Shown: positions 56,688 through 64,000 of the stretch, piece after piece
Layout: every line of letters starts with the position of its first letter
Numbering within the stretch: position 1 is the first letter of the stretch
Assembly: GCF_001667885.1 (NCBI RefSeq)
Contig: NZ_LZJW01000171.1
Coordinates: 1-64,000 of the forward strand
DNA length: 64,000 nucleotides
Direction: 5' to 3'
DNA from: Mycobacterium scrofulaceum
Lineage (GTDB): Bacteria > Actinomycetota > Actinomycetes > Mycobacteriales > Mycobacteriaceae
Program-made: the position numbers and the translations under genes
Notes under the pieces: model-generated
Database searches by the model: none
Seen by the model: only the letters and a program-made list of their open reading frames with translations
Told to the model about the DNA's origin: nothing

Positions 56688-57717
56688 CCCGTCCGCGGGC
56701 CGGCCGCAGACCCGCCAGCGACAGCGTCCCGTGCACCAGCGAGCCCGCGCGCTCCATCAGCGCCTTGGCCGGGTCGAGCGGCGAGCGGGGCCTCGGGGGG
56801 AAGTAGTGCATCGGTAGTCCGCGGCGGTCGCGGGGCGGCGCCACGAACGTCGGTGCCTCCACCAGCGGCGCATTGCTGGGCAGCCGGCCATCGGCGCGGC
56901 GGTAGGCGGCCAGCGCGCGCGGGTGCAGCCGGATCTCGTCGGGCACCGCCAGGAAGGCCAGCTCGACGAGCTTGCCGAACAGGCGCAGCAGCACCTCGTC
57001 GCCCGGGGTCCAGCGCATGCCCGCCTTCTCGCGGACCGCGGGCTCGAACAGGCCCGCCGCGATCCAGCGCTGGCCGGCGACCAGCGGCTTGAACATCTGG
57101 TCCCAGATCGGCGTGGGCATCAGCACGAATTTCGGCTTCGGGATGCGGATTTGGAAGATGTCCAGCGTGGCCTGATTGATCTCGAGTTGCTCGCGACACA
57201 CCCGATCCCAGTACTCGCAGAACTCCTCCCAGGAGTTGGGCACCGGGCGCATGCTCATCCCGTACATCCGGTACCACCGCACGTGCTCCTCGAACAGCTG
57301 CCTTTTCTCGGCCTCCGTCAGGCCGCCGCAGAAGTACTCGGCCACCTTGATGACCAGCATGAAGAAGGTCGCGTGCGCCCAGTAGAACGTCTCGGGGTTC
57401 AGCGCGTGATACCGGCGACCGGTCGCGTCGACGCCCTTGATGGTGTGGTGGTAGCTGGTGATCTGCCGCCCGGTCGCCGCCGCGCGCTCGCCGTCGTAGA
57501 CGACGCCCATGATCGGGTACACCGACCGGGCCACCCGCTGCAGGGGCTCGCGCAGCAGGATCGAATGTTGCTCGACGCCGGCGCCCAGCTCCGGGTACAT
57601 GTTCTGGATCGCGCCGATCCACACGCCCATCATTCCCGTGCGGAGATCGCCGAAGTACTTCCAAGTGAGGGAATCCGGTCCCAGCGGATCGTCGGATGTC
57701 GTTGGAATGGCAGTCAT
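56674..57717 (-). CDS. DUF2236 (MpaB-type) oxygenase-like protein (Rv1645c-like)
   Basis: 347 residues of the MpaB/latex-clearing-protein superfamily of haem b enzymes. Candidate ligand and conserved residues are in ITSYHHTIKGVDATGRRYHALN and FYWAHATFF, followed by EEFCEYWDRVC. The substrate in mycobacteria is unknown. The start ATG 57717 lies after GGCCTCC. Its 3' end overlaps tsnR by 14 bases. A TGTCAAAG/TTTGAC-containing stretch and ACAACGTGCGTTGT (57745-57761 region) lie just upstream and could be an operator of a TetR-type regulator. Confidence 0.85.
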   Translation of the reverse strand: MTAIPTTSDDPLGPDSLTWKYFGDLRTGMMGVWIGAIQNMYPELGAGVEQHSILLREPLQRVARSVYPIMGVVYDGERAAATGRQITSYHHTIKGVDATGRRYHALNPETFYWAHATFFMLVIKVAEYFCGGLTEAEKRQLFEEHVRWYRMYGMSMRPVPNSWEEFCEYWDRVCREQLEINQATLDIFQIRIPKPKFVLMPTPIWDQMFKPLVAGQRWIAAGLFEPAVREKAGMRWTPGDEVLLRLFGKLVELAFLAVPDEIRLHPRALAAYRRADGRLPSNAPLVEAPTFVAPPRDRRGLPMHYFPPRPRSPLDPAKALMERAGSLVHGTLSLAGLRPARGRVRAA

Positions 57718-57906
57718 CTCGGCCTCCTGCGCTCACGATAACTTTGACAACGCACGTTGTCTACGATTTCGGCCGCGCGCCCGCGCTTGTTATCGACCGT
57801 CGACAGCGGCGTGCCGCCGCCGTGATCAGGCCATACGTTGCGAGCTGCGCCACAACCGCGCGACCCTTCATTGCCCGCGTCCCGCGGAACGAAATAACCT
57901 GGCCAG

Positions 57907-58821
57907 GTGGAACTCGCGCGTCGCGAATCGGATTCGGGCGGCCCCGAAGAACCGACGGTGACGGCATCCGATCCGCCGCGGGGTTCTTCCGTCTCCGTGC
58001 ACAACGCGGCGCAGTGGTTGCACAGCCGAAACCGGAGCCCGGGCGCGGTGGCCTTCATCCGCCGGGCGCGACGACTGCTGCCCGGCGACCCCGAGTTCGG
58101 CGACCCGCTCTCCACGGCCGGCGACGGTGGTCCGCGCGCCGCGGCGCGCGCGGCGGACCGGCTGCTGGGGGATCGCGACGCGGTCTCGCGCGAGGTCGGC
58201 CTCGGGCTGCTGCAGGTCTGGCAGGCGCTGACCGAGTCGGTGTCCCGACGGCCGGCCAACCCGGAGGTCACGCTGGTCTTCACCGATCTCGTCGGCTTCT
58301 CGTCGTGGTCCCTGCAGGCGGGCGACGAGGCGGCGCTCACGCTGCTGCGGCAGGTGGCGCGGGCCGTCGAGCCGCCGCTGCTCGACGCCGGCGGCCACAT
58401 CGTCAAACGGATGGGCGACGGCCTGATGGCCGTGTTCGGCGATCCGACGGTCGCCGTGCGCGCGGTGCTGGCCGCCAAGGAGGCGTTGAAGTCGGTCGAG
58501 GTCGCGGGCTACACGCCGCGGATGCGGGTGGGGATCCACACCGGCCGGCCGCAGCGGATGGCGTCCGACTGGCTGGGGGTCGACGTCAACATCGCCGCGC
58601 GGGTGATGGAACGGGCCACCAAGGGCGGGGTGATGGTGTCAGGTTCGACACTCGACCTGATCGCCCAGAGCGAACTGGACGCGATGGGCGTCGTCGCCAA
58701 ACGCGCACGTAAACCGGTGTTCGCGCCGAAGGCGACCGGAGTCCCGGCCGACCTGGCGATATATCGTTTGCGGACTCATAGGGAGTTGACAGCGTCCGAT
58801 CACACTTCCGAAACAAATTAG
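57907..58821 (+). CDS. Soluble class III adenylate cyclase (Rv1647-like)
   Basis: 304 residues with an N-terminal helical domain (to about 110) and a class III cyclase domain (120-290). Metal Asp in LVFTDLVGFSS, substrate Lys and second metal Asp in HIVKRMGDGLMAVF, and the WLGVDVNIAARVME segment with the Asp, Asn and Arg are all present. In M. tuberculosis Rv1647 is an active cyclase. GTG at 57907 is the start used. It is the second cyclase in the window, 40 kb from the first. In M. tuberculosis PE17 lies just before this gene; it is missing here. Confidence 0.94.
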   Translation: MELARRESDSGGPEEPTVTASDPPRGSSVSVHNAAQWLHSRNRSPGAVAFIRRARRLLPGDPEFGDPLSTAGDGGPRAAARAADRLLGDRDAVSREVGLGLLQVWQALTESVSRRPANPEVTLVFTDLVGFSSWSLQAGDEAALTLLRQVARAVEPPLLDAGGHIVKRMGDGLMAVFGDPTVAVRAVLAAKEALKSVEVAGYTPRMRVGIHTGRPQRMASDWLGVDVNIAARVMERATKGGVMVSGSTLDLIAQSELDAMGVVAKRARKPVFAPKATGVPADLAIYRLRTHRELTASDHTSETN

Positions 58822-58829
58822 CCGACATA

Positions 58830-59645
58830 ATGGATGCAATGTTTGGGGGCATCTTCTCCCGGCTCGCCCGGGTCCAGTTCACCGTGGGGTACGTGGCGGC
58901 GCTGCTGGCCGTCAGCGGCGCCATCGTGGCGCTCGGCCCGCACGCGCATGACGTGCTGGTCGAGCGGGCCAGCACCAACCTGCACAACCTGGCCCATGGC
59001 CACGTGGGCACGCTGCTGGGCAGCGCTCTGGTGGTAGACGCGGGTCCGCTCTACTTCTGGTTGCCCTTCCTCACCTGCCTGCTCGCGCTCGGTGAGCTGC
59101 ACCTGCGCACCATCCGGCTCGTCGTCGCGTTCCTGATCGGTCACATCGGCGCGACGCTGCTGGTGGCCGCGGCCCTGGCGGCGGCAGTCGAGTTCGAGTG
59201 GATGCCGGTGTCGATCACCCGGGCCAGCGACGTCGGGATGAGCTACGGCGCCCTGGCCGTGCTCGGGGCGATGACGGCGGTCATTCCCCAGCGCTGGCGG
59301 CCCGCCTGGGTCGGCTGGTGGGTGTCGGCCGGCATCGCCTCGGCGATCATCGGCGGCGATTTCACCGACGCCGGTCACACCGTCGCCGTGGTCCTGGGCG
59401 TGCTGGTGTCCGCCCGGTTCCGTCAGCCCATCCACTGGACGCCGGTGCGCATCCTGATGCTGGCCGCCTCGTCCGGCTTCGGCTTCCTGCTGCTGGCCCA
59501 CCACTGGGGGACCATGGCCGGGGCGCCGGCATTCGGTCTCCTGGGCGCGCTGGCGGCCCATAAGATCGTGCAGTTCGCCACCGCGCGCGGCGGGGCGCAC
59601 AACGACGAGGCGCTGACCGCCCCGCAGCCGGCTCCGGCGGGCTAG
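58830..59645 (+). CDS. Rhomboid-like membrane protein (Rv1648-like)
   Basis: 271 residues, six hydrophobic helices. The order of a His-Ile-Gly helix (LIGHIGATLL), a Ser in DVGMSYGALAVLG and a His in DAGHTVAVV recalls rhomboid proteases, in which Ser and His form the dyad; the Gly-x-Ser-x-Gly context is altered, so activity is uncertain. CATAAT (58825-58830) is a candidate -10, so the start could be ATG 58839 rather than 58830. It lies eight bases after the cyclase stop. Confidence 0.75.
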   Translation: MDAMFGGIFSRLARVQFTVGYVAALLAVSGAIVALGPHAHDVLVERASTNLHNLAHGHVGTLLGSALVVDAGPLYFWLPFLTCLLALGELHLRTIRLVVAFLIGHIGATLLVAAALAAAVEFEWMPVSITRASDVGMSYGALAVLGAMTAVIPQRWRPAWVGWWVSAGIASAIIGGDFTDAGHTVAVVLGVLVSARFRQPIHWTPVRILMLAASSGFGFLLLAHHWGTMAGAPAFGLLGALAAHKIVQFATARGGAHNDEALTAPQPAPAG

Positions 59646-59776
59646 GCGGCCCGCGCGCCGCCGGCGCATCGTCAGCCAGCAGCGCCCGCCCGGCGGTCCA
59701 CGCCGCATCACTATGATCGGCACTTGCCGCTGGGCCACTTCCTCCCAGCCCTCATCAGCAAGGAGAGTGTCGCCGC

Positions 59777-60820
59777 GTGGGTGCTCAGCCCGTCGACCTG
59801 TCACCGGACGCCTTGGCCACGGCGGTCCACGCCGCCCGGGAGGCGATCGCGCGCGCCGGCGATCTCGACGCGCTCGCGCGCGTGAAGACCGAGCACCTGG
59901 GCGACCGCTCGCCGCTGGCGCTGGCCCGGCAGGCGCTCGGCGGCGTTCCCAAGGACGAGCGCGCCGACGCCGGCAAGCGGGTCAACTCCGCGCGGACCGA
60001 GGCCCAGCGCAGCTACGACGAACGCCTGGCGACGCTGCGCGCCGAGCGCGACGCCGCGGTCCTGGCCGCCGAGGGCATCGACGTCACGCTGCCGTCGACA
60101 CGCCAACCGCCCGGCGCGCGGCACCCGATCACGCAGCTGGCCGAGCACATCGCCGACACCTTCGTCGCGATGGGCTGGGAATTGGCCGAGGGGCCCGAGG
60201 TCGAAACCGAGCAGTTCAACTTCGACGCACTCAACTTCCCGGCGGACCACCCCGCGCGCAGCGAGCAGGACACGTTCTACATCGCGCCGGACGATTCCCG
60301 GCAGCTGCTGCGCACCCACACCTCGCCGGTGCAGGTGCGCACCCTGCTGGCCCACGAGCTGCCGGTGTACATCATCTCGATCGGGCGCACCTTCCGCACT
60401 GACGAACTCGACGCCACCCACACGCCCGTCTTCCACCAGGTCGAAGGGCTGGCGGTGGACCGCGGGCTGTCCATGGCGCACCTTCGGGGCACCCTCGACG
60501 CGTTCGCCCGCGCCGAGTTCGGTCCCGAGGCGCGCACCAGGATCCGGCCGCACTTCTTCCCGTTCACCGAACCCTCGGCCGAGGTGGACGTCTGGTTCGT
60601 CGGCAAGAAGGGCGGGGCCGGCTGGGTCGAGTGGGGCGGCTGCGGCATGGTGCACCCGAACGTGTTGCGGGCCGCGGGAATCGACCCCGAGGTGTACTCC
60701 GGGTTCGCGTTCGGGATGGGCCTGGAACGCACGCTGCAGTTCCGCAACGGCATCCCGGACATGCGCGACATGGTCGAGGGCGACGTCCGGTTCTCGCTGC
60801 CGTTCGGGGTGGGTGCCTGA
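59777..60820 (+). CDS. pheS: Phenylalanyl-tRNA synthetase alpha chain
   Basis: Alpha subunit of the alpha2beta2 PheRS; holds the class II catalytic core. 347 residues with an N-terminal coiled coil (to about 100), motif 2 THTPVFHQVEGLAVDRG with FRTDELDATH, and motif 3 GFAFGMGLERTLQFRNGI. GTG at 59777 follows AAGGAGAG at a good distance. It overlaps pheT (TGATG). Confidence 0.97.
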   Translation: MGAQPVDLSPDALATAVHAAREAIARAGDLDALARVKTEHLGDRSPLALARQALGGVPKDERADAGKRVNSARTEAQRSYDERLATLRAERDAAVLAAEGIDVTLPSTRQPPGARHPITQLAEHIADTFVAMGWELAEGPEVETEQFNFDALNFPADHPARSEQDTFYIAPDDSRQLLRTHTSPVQVRTLLAHELPVYIISIGRTFRTDELDATHTPVFHQVEGLAVDRGLSMAHLRGTLDAFARAEFGPEARTRIRPHFFPFTEPSAEVDVWFVGKKGGAGWVEWGGCGMVHPNVLRAAGIDPEVYSGFAFGMGLERTLQFRNGIPDMRDMVEGDVRFSLPFGVGA

Positions 60821-63306
60821 TGCGCGTCCCCTACAGCTGGTTGCGGGAGATCGTGGCGGCCGGCGCCCCGGACTGGGACGCCGCCCCCGGCGATCTCGAA
60901 CAGACGCTGGTGCGCATCGGCCACGAGGTCGAGGAGGTCGTCACGCTCGGCCCGGTCGACGGGCCGCTGACCGTGGGACGGGTCGCCGGCATCGAGGAGC
61001 TCACCGGTTTCAAGAAGCCGATCCGGGCCTGCCGGGTCGACGTCGGCGAGGAAAAGCCCCGCGACATCGTCTGCGGTGCAACGAATTTCGCCGTCGGAGA
61101 CCTGGTGGTCGTGGCGCTGCCGGGCACCACGCTGCCCGGCGGGTTCGCCATCACGGCGCGCAAGACCTACGGCCGCGACTCCGACGGCATGATCTGCTCG
61201 GCGGCCGAATTGGGTTTGGGGGCCGACCATTCCGGCATCCTGGTGTTGCCGCCCGGCACCGCCGAACCGGGCGCCGACGGCGCCGCGGTGCTGGGGTTGG
61301 ACGACGTGGTCTTCCACCTGGCGATCACCCCCGACCGGGGCTACTGCATGTCGGTGCGGGGCCTGGCCCGCGAGATCGCCTGCGACTACGACCTCCCGTT
61401 CGTCGACCCCGCGGACGTCAAGCCGTTGCCCGCCAACGGCGAAGCGTGGCCGTTGACCGTGCGGCCCGAAACCGGTGTCCGCCGGTTCGCCCTGCGCCCG
61501 GTGACCGGCATCGACCCCGACGCCGTGTCGCCGTGGTGGCTGCAGCGCCGGCTGTTGCTGGCCGGCATCCGCGCGACCTCCCCGGCGGTGGACGTCACCA
61601 ACTACGTGATGCTCGAACTCGGCCACCCCATGCACGCGCACGACCGCAACCGCATCTCCGGGGGGCTCGCGGTGCGGTTCGCCCGCCCCGGCGAGACCGT
61701 CGTCACCCTCGACGACGTCGAGCGCCGGCTCGACCCGGCCGACGTCCTGATCGTCGACGACCGGGCGACGGCGGCGATCGGCGGGGTGATGGGCGCGGCG
61801 AGCACCGAGGTCCGCGCCGACTCCACCGACGTGCTGCTGGAGGCCGCGGTGTGGGACCCGGCCGCCGTCTCGCGCACCCAGCGCCGCCTGCACCTGCCCA
61901 GCGAGGCCGCCCGGCGCTACGAGCGCGGGGTGGACCCGGCGATCTCGGTCGCCGCGCTGGACCGCTGCGCCACGCTGCTCGTCGACATCGCCGGGGGAGC
62001 CGTGTCGGACGAGCTGACCGACTGGCGCGGCGACCCGCCGCGCGACGACTGGTCGCTGCCGCCGATCCGGATCCCCGCCGACCTGCCCGACCGCGTCGCC
62101 GGTGTCACCTACCCGCCGGGCACCACCGCGCGCCGCCTGGCGCAGATCGGGGCCTCGGTGAGCGACGGCGGGGAGATCCTGACCGTGACGCCGCCGAGCT
62201 GGCGTCCCGACCTGTTGCAACCCGCCGACCTCGTCGAGGAGGTGTTGCGGCTGGAGGGGCTCGAGGCCATCCCGTCGGTGCTGCCCGCGGCGCCCGCGGG
62301 CCGCGGGCTGACCGCCGGGCAGAAGCGTCGCCGGGCGATCGGCAGGTCGCTGGCCCAGTCCGGCTACGTGGAGATCCTGCCGACGCCGTTCCTGCCCGCG
62401 GGCGTTTTCGACCTGTGGGGGCTGCCGGCCGACGACCCGCGACGCTCGACCACCCAGGTGCTCAACCCGCTGGAGGCCGACCGCCCGCACCTGGCCACCA
62501 CGCTGCTGCCCGCGCTGCTGGAAGCGTTGGTGCGCAACGTGTCCCGTGGGCTGGTGGACGTCGCGCTGTACGCCCTGGCGCAGGTGGTGCAACCGACCGA
62601 GGAGACCCGCGGCGTGCAGCCGATCCCCGTGCACCGGCGGCCCACCGACGCCGAGATCGCCATGCTCGACGCGTCGTTGCCCCGGCAACCGCAGCACGTC
62701 GCGGCGGTGCTGGCGGGCCTGCGCGAACGGCGCGGCCCCTGGGGCCCCGGCCGGCGCGTCGAAGCCGCCGACGCGTTCGAGGCGGCCCGCATCATCGCCC
62801 GCGCCAGCGGGGTCGAGGTGAGTCTGCGGGCGGCCCAGCACCTGCCGTGGCACCCGGGCCGCTGCGCCGAGGTGCTCGTCGGTGAGACCGTCGTCGGCCA
62901 CGCCGGCCAGCTGCATCCGGCGGTGATCGAGCGCTCCGGGCTGCCGAAGGGCACCTGCGCCGTCGAGCTCAACCTCGACGCGATCCCGATCGTCGAGGCG
63001 TTGCCCGCCCCCCGGGTGTCGCCGTTCCCGGCCGTCTTCCAGGACGTCAGCCTGGTGGTCCCCGCGCACGTCCCCGCGCAGGCGGTGGCCGACGCCGTCC
63101 GGGAGGGCGCGGGCGACCTGCTCGAAGACCTGCAGCTGTTCGACGTCTTCACCGGCCCCCAGGTCGGGGAGGACCGCAAATCGCTGACCTTCGCGCTGCG
63201 GTTCCGCGCGCCGGACCGCACGCTGACCGAGGACGACGCCAGCGCGGCCCGCGATGCCGCGGTACGCCGCGCCGCGGAGGCGGTCGGGGCCGAGCTGCGG
63301 GCCTAG
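60820..63306 (+). CDS. pheT: Phenylalanyl-tRNA synthetase beta chain
   Basis: 828 residues, the full-length form. Domains in order: tRNA-binding EMAP-like (about 45-160, ACRVDVGEEKPRDIVCGATNF), B3/B4 editing (about 205-400, VDVTNYVMLELGHPMHAHD), B5 (about 405-485), the degenerate class II core and the C-terminal anticodon-binding FDX-ACB domain (SPFPAVFQDVSLVV). Its ATG shares a base with the pheS stop, so the subunits are made together. Confidence 0.97.
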   Translation: MRVPYSWLREIVAAGAPDWDAAPGDLEQTLVRIGHEVEEVVTLGPVDGPLTVGRVAGIEELTGFKKPIRACRVDVGEEKPRDIVCGATNFAVGDLVVVALPGTTLPGGFAITARKTYGRDSDGMICSAAELGLGADHSGILVLPPGTAEPGADGAAVLGLDDVVFHLAITPDRGYCMSVRGLAREIACDYDLPFVDPADVKPLPANGEAWPLTVRPETGVRRFALRPVTGIDPDAVSPWWLQRRLLLAGIRATSPAVDVTNYVMLELGHPMHAHDRNRISGGLAVRFARPGETVVTLDDVERRLDPADVLIVDDRATAAIGGVMGAASTEVRADSTDVLLEAAVWDPAAVSRTQRRLHLPSEAARRYERGVDPAISVAALDRCATLLVDIAGGAVSDELTDWRGDPPRDDWSLPPIRIPADLPDRVAGVTYPPGTTARRLAQIGASVSDGGEILTVTPPSWRPDLLQPADLVEEVLRLEGLEAIPSVLPAAPAGRGLTAGQKRRRAIGRSLAQSGYVEILPTPFLPAGVFDLWGLPADDPRRSTTQVLNPLEADRPHLATTLLPALLEALVRNVSRGLVDVALYALAQVVQPTEETRGVQPIPVHRRPTDAEIAMLDASLPRQPQHVAAVLAGLRERRGPWGPGRRVEAADAFEAARIIARASGVEVSLRAAQHLPWHPGRCAEVLVGETVVGHAGQLHPAVIERSGLPKGTCAVELNLDAIPIVEALPAPRVSPFPAVFQDVSLVVPAHVPAQAVADAVREGAGDLLEDLQLFDVFTGPQVGEDRKSLTFALRFRAPDRTLTEDDASAARDAAVRRAAEAVGAELRA

Positions 63307-63327
63307 CCGCTGACCCAGGTAATGGAT

Positions 63328-63353
63328 TTGCAAAGCATTGCATAACCATGCAG
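63328..63353. promoter_or_regulatory. Two overlapping ARG boxes upstream of argC
   Basis: TTGCAAAGCATTGCAT (63328-63343) and TTGCATAACCATGCAG (63338-63353) both match the 16-base pattern of mycobacterial ArgR operators (TTGCA-N6-TGCA-like). The second lies 11 bases before argC. Arginine-dependent repression by ArgR is expected. Confidence 0.75.
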
Positions 63354-63363
63354 AATCGGCGGA

Positions 63364-64000
63364 ATGGCCGACGTATTGAGGGTGGCGGTTGCCGGGGCCA
63401 CCGGCTATGCGGGCGGTGAGATCCTGCGCCTGCTGCTGGGGCATCCGGCCCACGCCGACGGCCGCCTCGCCATCGGCTCGCTGACCGCCGCGACCAGCGC
63501 GGGCAGCTCGCTGGGCGAGCACCACCCGCACCTCACCCCGCTGGCGCAGCGGCTGGTCGAGCCCACCGAACTCGCGGTGCTCGCCGGCCACGACGTGGTG
63601 TTCCTGGCCCTGCCGCACGGGCACTCGGCCGCACTGGCCGAACAGCTCGGCCCCGACACCCTGATCATCGACTGCGGCGCCGACTTCCGGCTCACCGACG
63701 CCGCCGCCTGGGAGCGGTTCTACGGGTCCCCGCACGCCGGCAGCTGGCCCTATGGGCTGCCGGAACTGCCGGGCGCGCGGGACCGGCTGCGCGGCGCCCG
63801 CCGCATCGCCGTGCCGGGCTGCTATCCGACCGCGGCGCTGCTCGCGCTGTTCCCCGCGGTCGCCGAGGACCTGATCGACCCCGCGGTCACCGTCGTCGCC
63901 GTCAGCGGCACCTCGGGCGCGGGCCGGGCCGCCAAGACCGATCTGCTCGGCTCGGAGGTCATCGGGTCGGCGCGGGCCTACAACATCGCGGGGGCCCACC
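63364..64000 (+). CDS. argC: N-acetyl-gamma-glutamyl-phosphate reductase (partial, cut by window end)
   Basis: Third enzyme of arginine synthesis; reduces N-acetylglutamyl phosphate to the semialdehyde with NADPH. The first 212 residues are present: nucleotide-binding VAVAGATGYAGGEILRLL, FLALPHGHSA, and the catalytic Cys in IAVPGCYPTAALL. The reading frame is open at the end of the window, so the C-terminus is not seen. The ATG at 63364 fits the family start. PE_PGRS30, which lies between pheT and argC in M. tuberculosis, is absent. Confidence 0.95.
   Translation, partial: MADVLRVAVAGATGYAGGEILRLLLGHPAHADGRLAIGSLTAATSAGSSLGEHHPHLTPLAQRLVEPTELAVLAGHDVVFLALPHGHSAALAEQLGPDTLIIDCGADFRLTDAAAWERFYGSPHAGSWPYGLPELPGARDRLRGARRIAVPGCYPTAALLALFPAVAEDLIDPAVTVVAVSGTSGAGRAAKTDLLGSEVIGSARAYNIAGAH

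Noticed and set aside
59646..59776. T-box or Phe-rich leader peptide before pheS
   Set aside because: The short ORF at 59713 has no Phe run and no T-box core or terminator hairpin is visible.
60277..63999. 1240-codon open frame on the minus strand
   Set aside because: It lies antisense to pheS, pheT and argC, which have full family motifs. Its His/Arg/Gln-rich translation is typical of high-G+C shadow frames.

Overview
The window is a high-G+C, gene-dense piece of a mycobacterial chromosome. Gene order follows the Mycobacterium tuberculosis trpE to argC segment (Rv1609 to Rv1652) almost gene for gene: trpC-trpB-trpA-lgt, pykA, tesB-like, cydC/cydD/cydB/cydA, a six-helix adenylate cyclase, pdtaR, polA, rpsA, coaE, uvrB, the USP protein, uvrA, lysX, infC-rpmI-rplT-tsnR, pheS-pheT, argC. 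The PE17 and PE_PGRS30 genes known at this locus in M. tuberculosis are absent, which points to a non-tuberculous species, perhaps near the M. avium complex. Species was inferred from remembered orthologues, not from a search.

Layout. 1-250: a perfect inverted repeat made of the 3' end of trpE, probably an assembly fold-back. 234-5410: tryptophan genes plus lgt. 5440-9811: a DUF2752 protein, pyruvate kinase, acyl-CoA thioesterase and a DUF2156 membrane protein. 9786-15686 (minus): cytochrome bd oxidase and its CydDC exporter. 15775-17740 (minus): HdeD-like protein and adenylate cyclase. 17741-18870: a long, partly AT-rich gap with a small secreted ORF and a tRNA with a CAA anticodon. 18871-26857: pdtaR, a thiolase/DUF35 pair, polA, rpsA, coaE. 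26864-36297: an accessory block absent from the M. tuberculosis locus (DUF2889 protein; DUF402-DNA ligase-secreted protein operon; SDR; divergent FHA-ABC exporter and Ser/Thr kinase). 36374-50743: uvrB, an MFS pump, MgtC, the LAM-capping mannosyltransferase, USP, metallo-hydrolase, uvrA, a second Ser/Thr kinase, DUF6653 protein and an esterase. 50820-64000: lysX, the infC operon, tsnR, a DUF2236 oxygenase, a second adenylate cyclase, a rhomboid-like protein, pheST and argC (cut by the window end).

Main points. (1) polA, uvrB and uvrA each carry a match to the mycobacterial RecA-NDp/PafBC DNA-damage promoter (TTGTCRGTG-N8-TAnnnT); at uvrB and polA it sits so that the mRNA would be leaderless. 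(2) Five genes have no ATG/GTG/TTG at the place where conserved coding begins: infC, the tesB-like gene and the DUF402 gene show ATC, while cydD and tsnR show CTG. (3) cydA has a CTACTAC-N5-GTAGTAG palindrome resembling a BlaI operator. (4) The tRNA has a Leu CAA anticodon on a class I body without the long variable arm. (5) cAMP genes (two cyclases and a cAMP-binding USP) cluster with cytochrome bd and a CRP-like site. I did not see a wholly new defence or mobile system; no IS element, CRISPR array or phage gene is visible.
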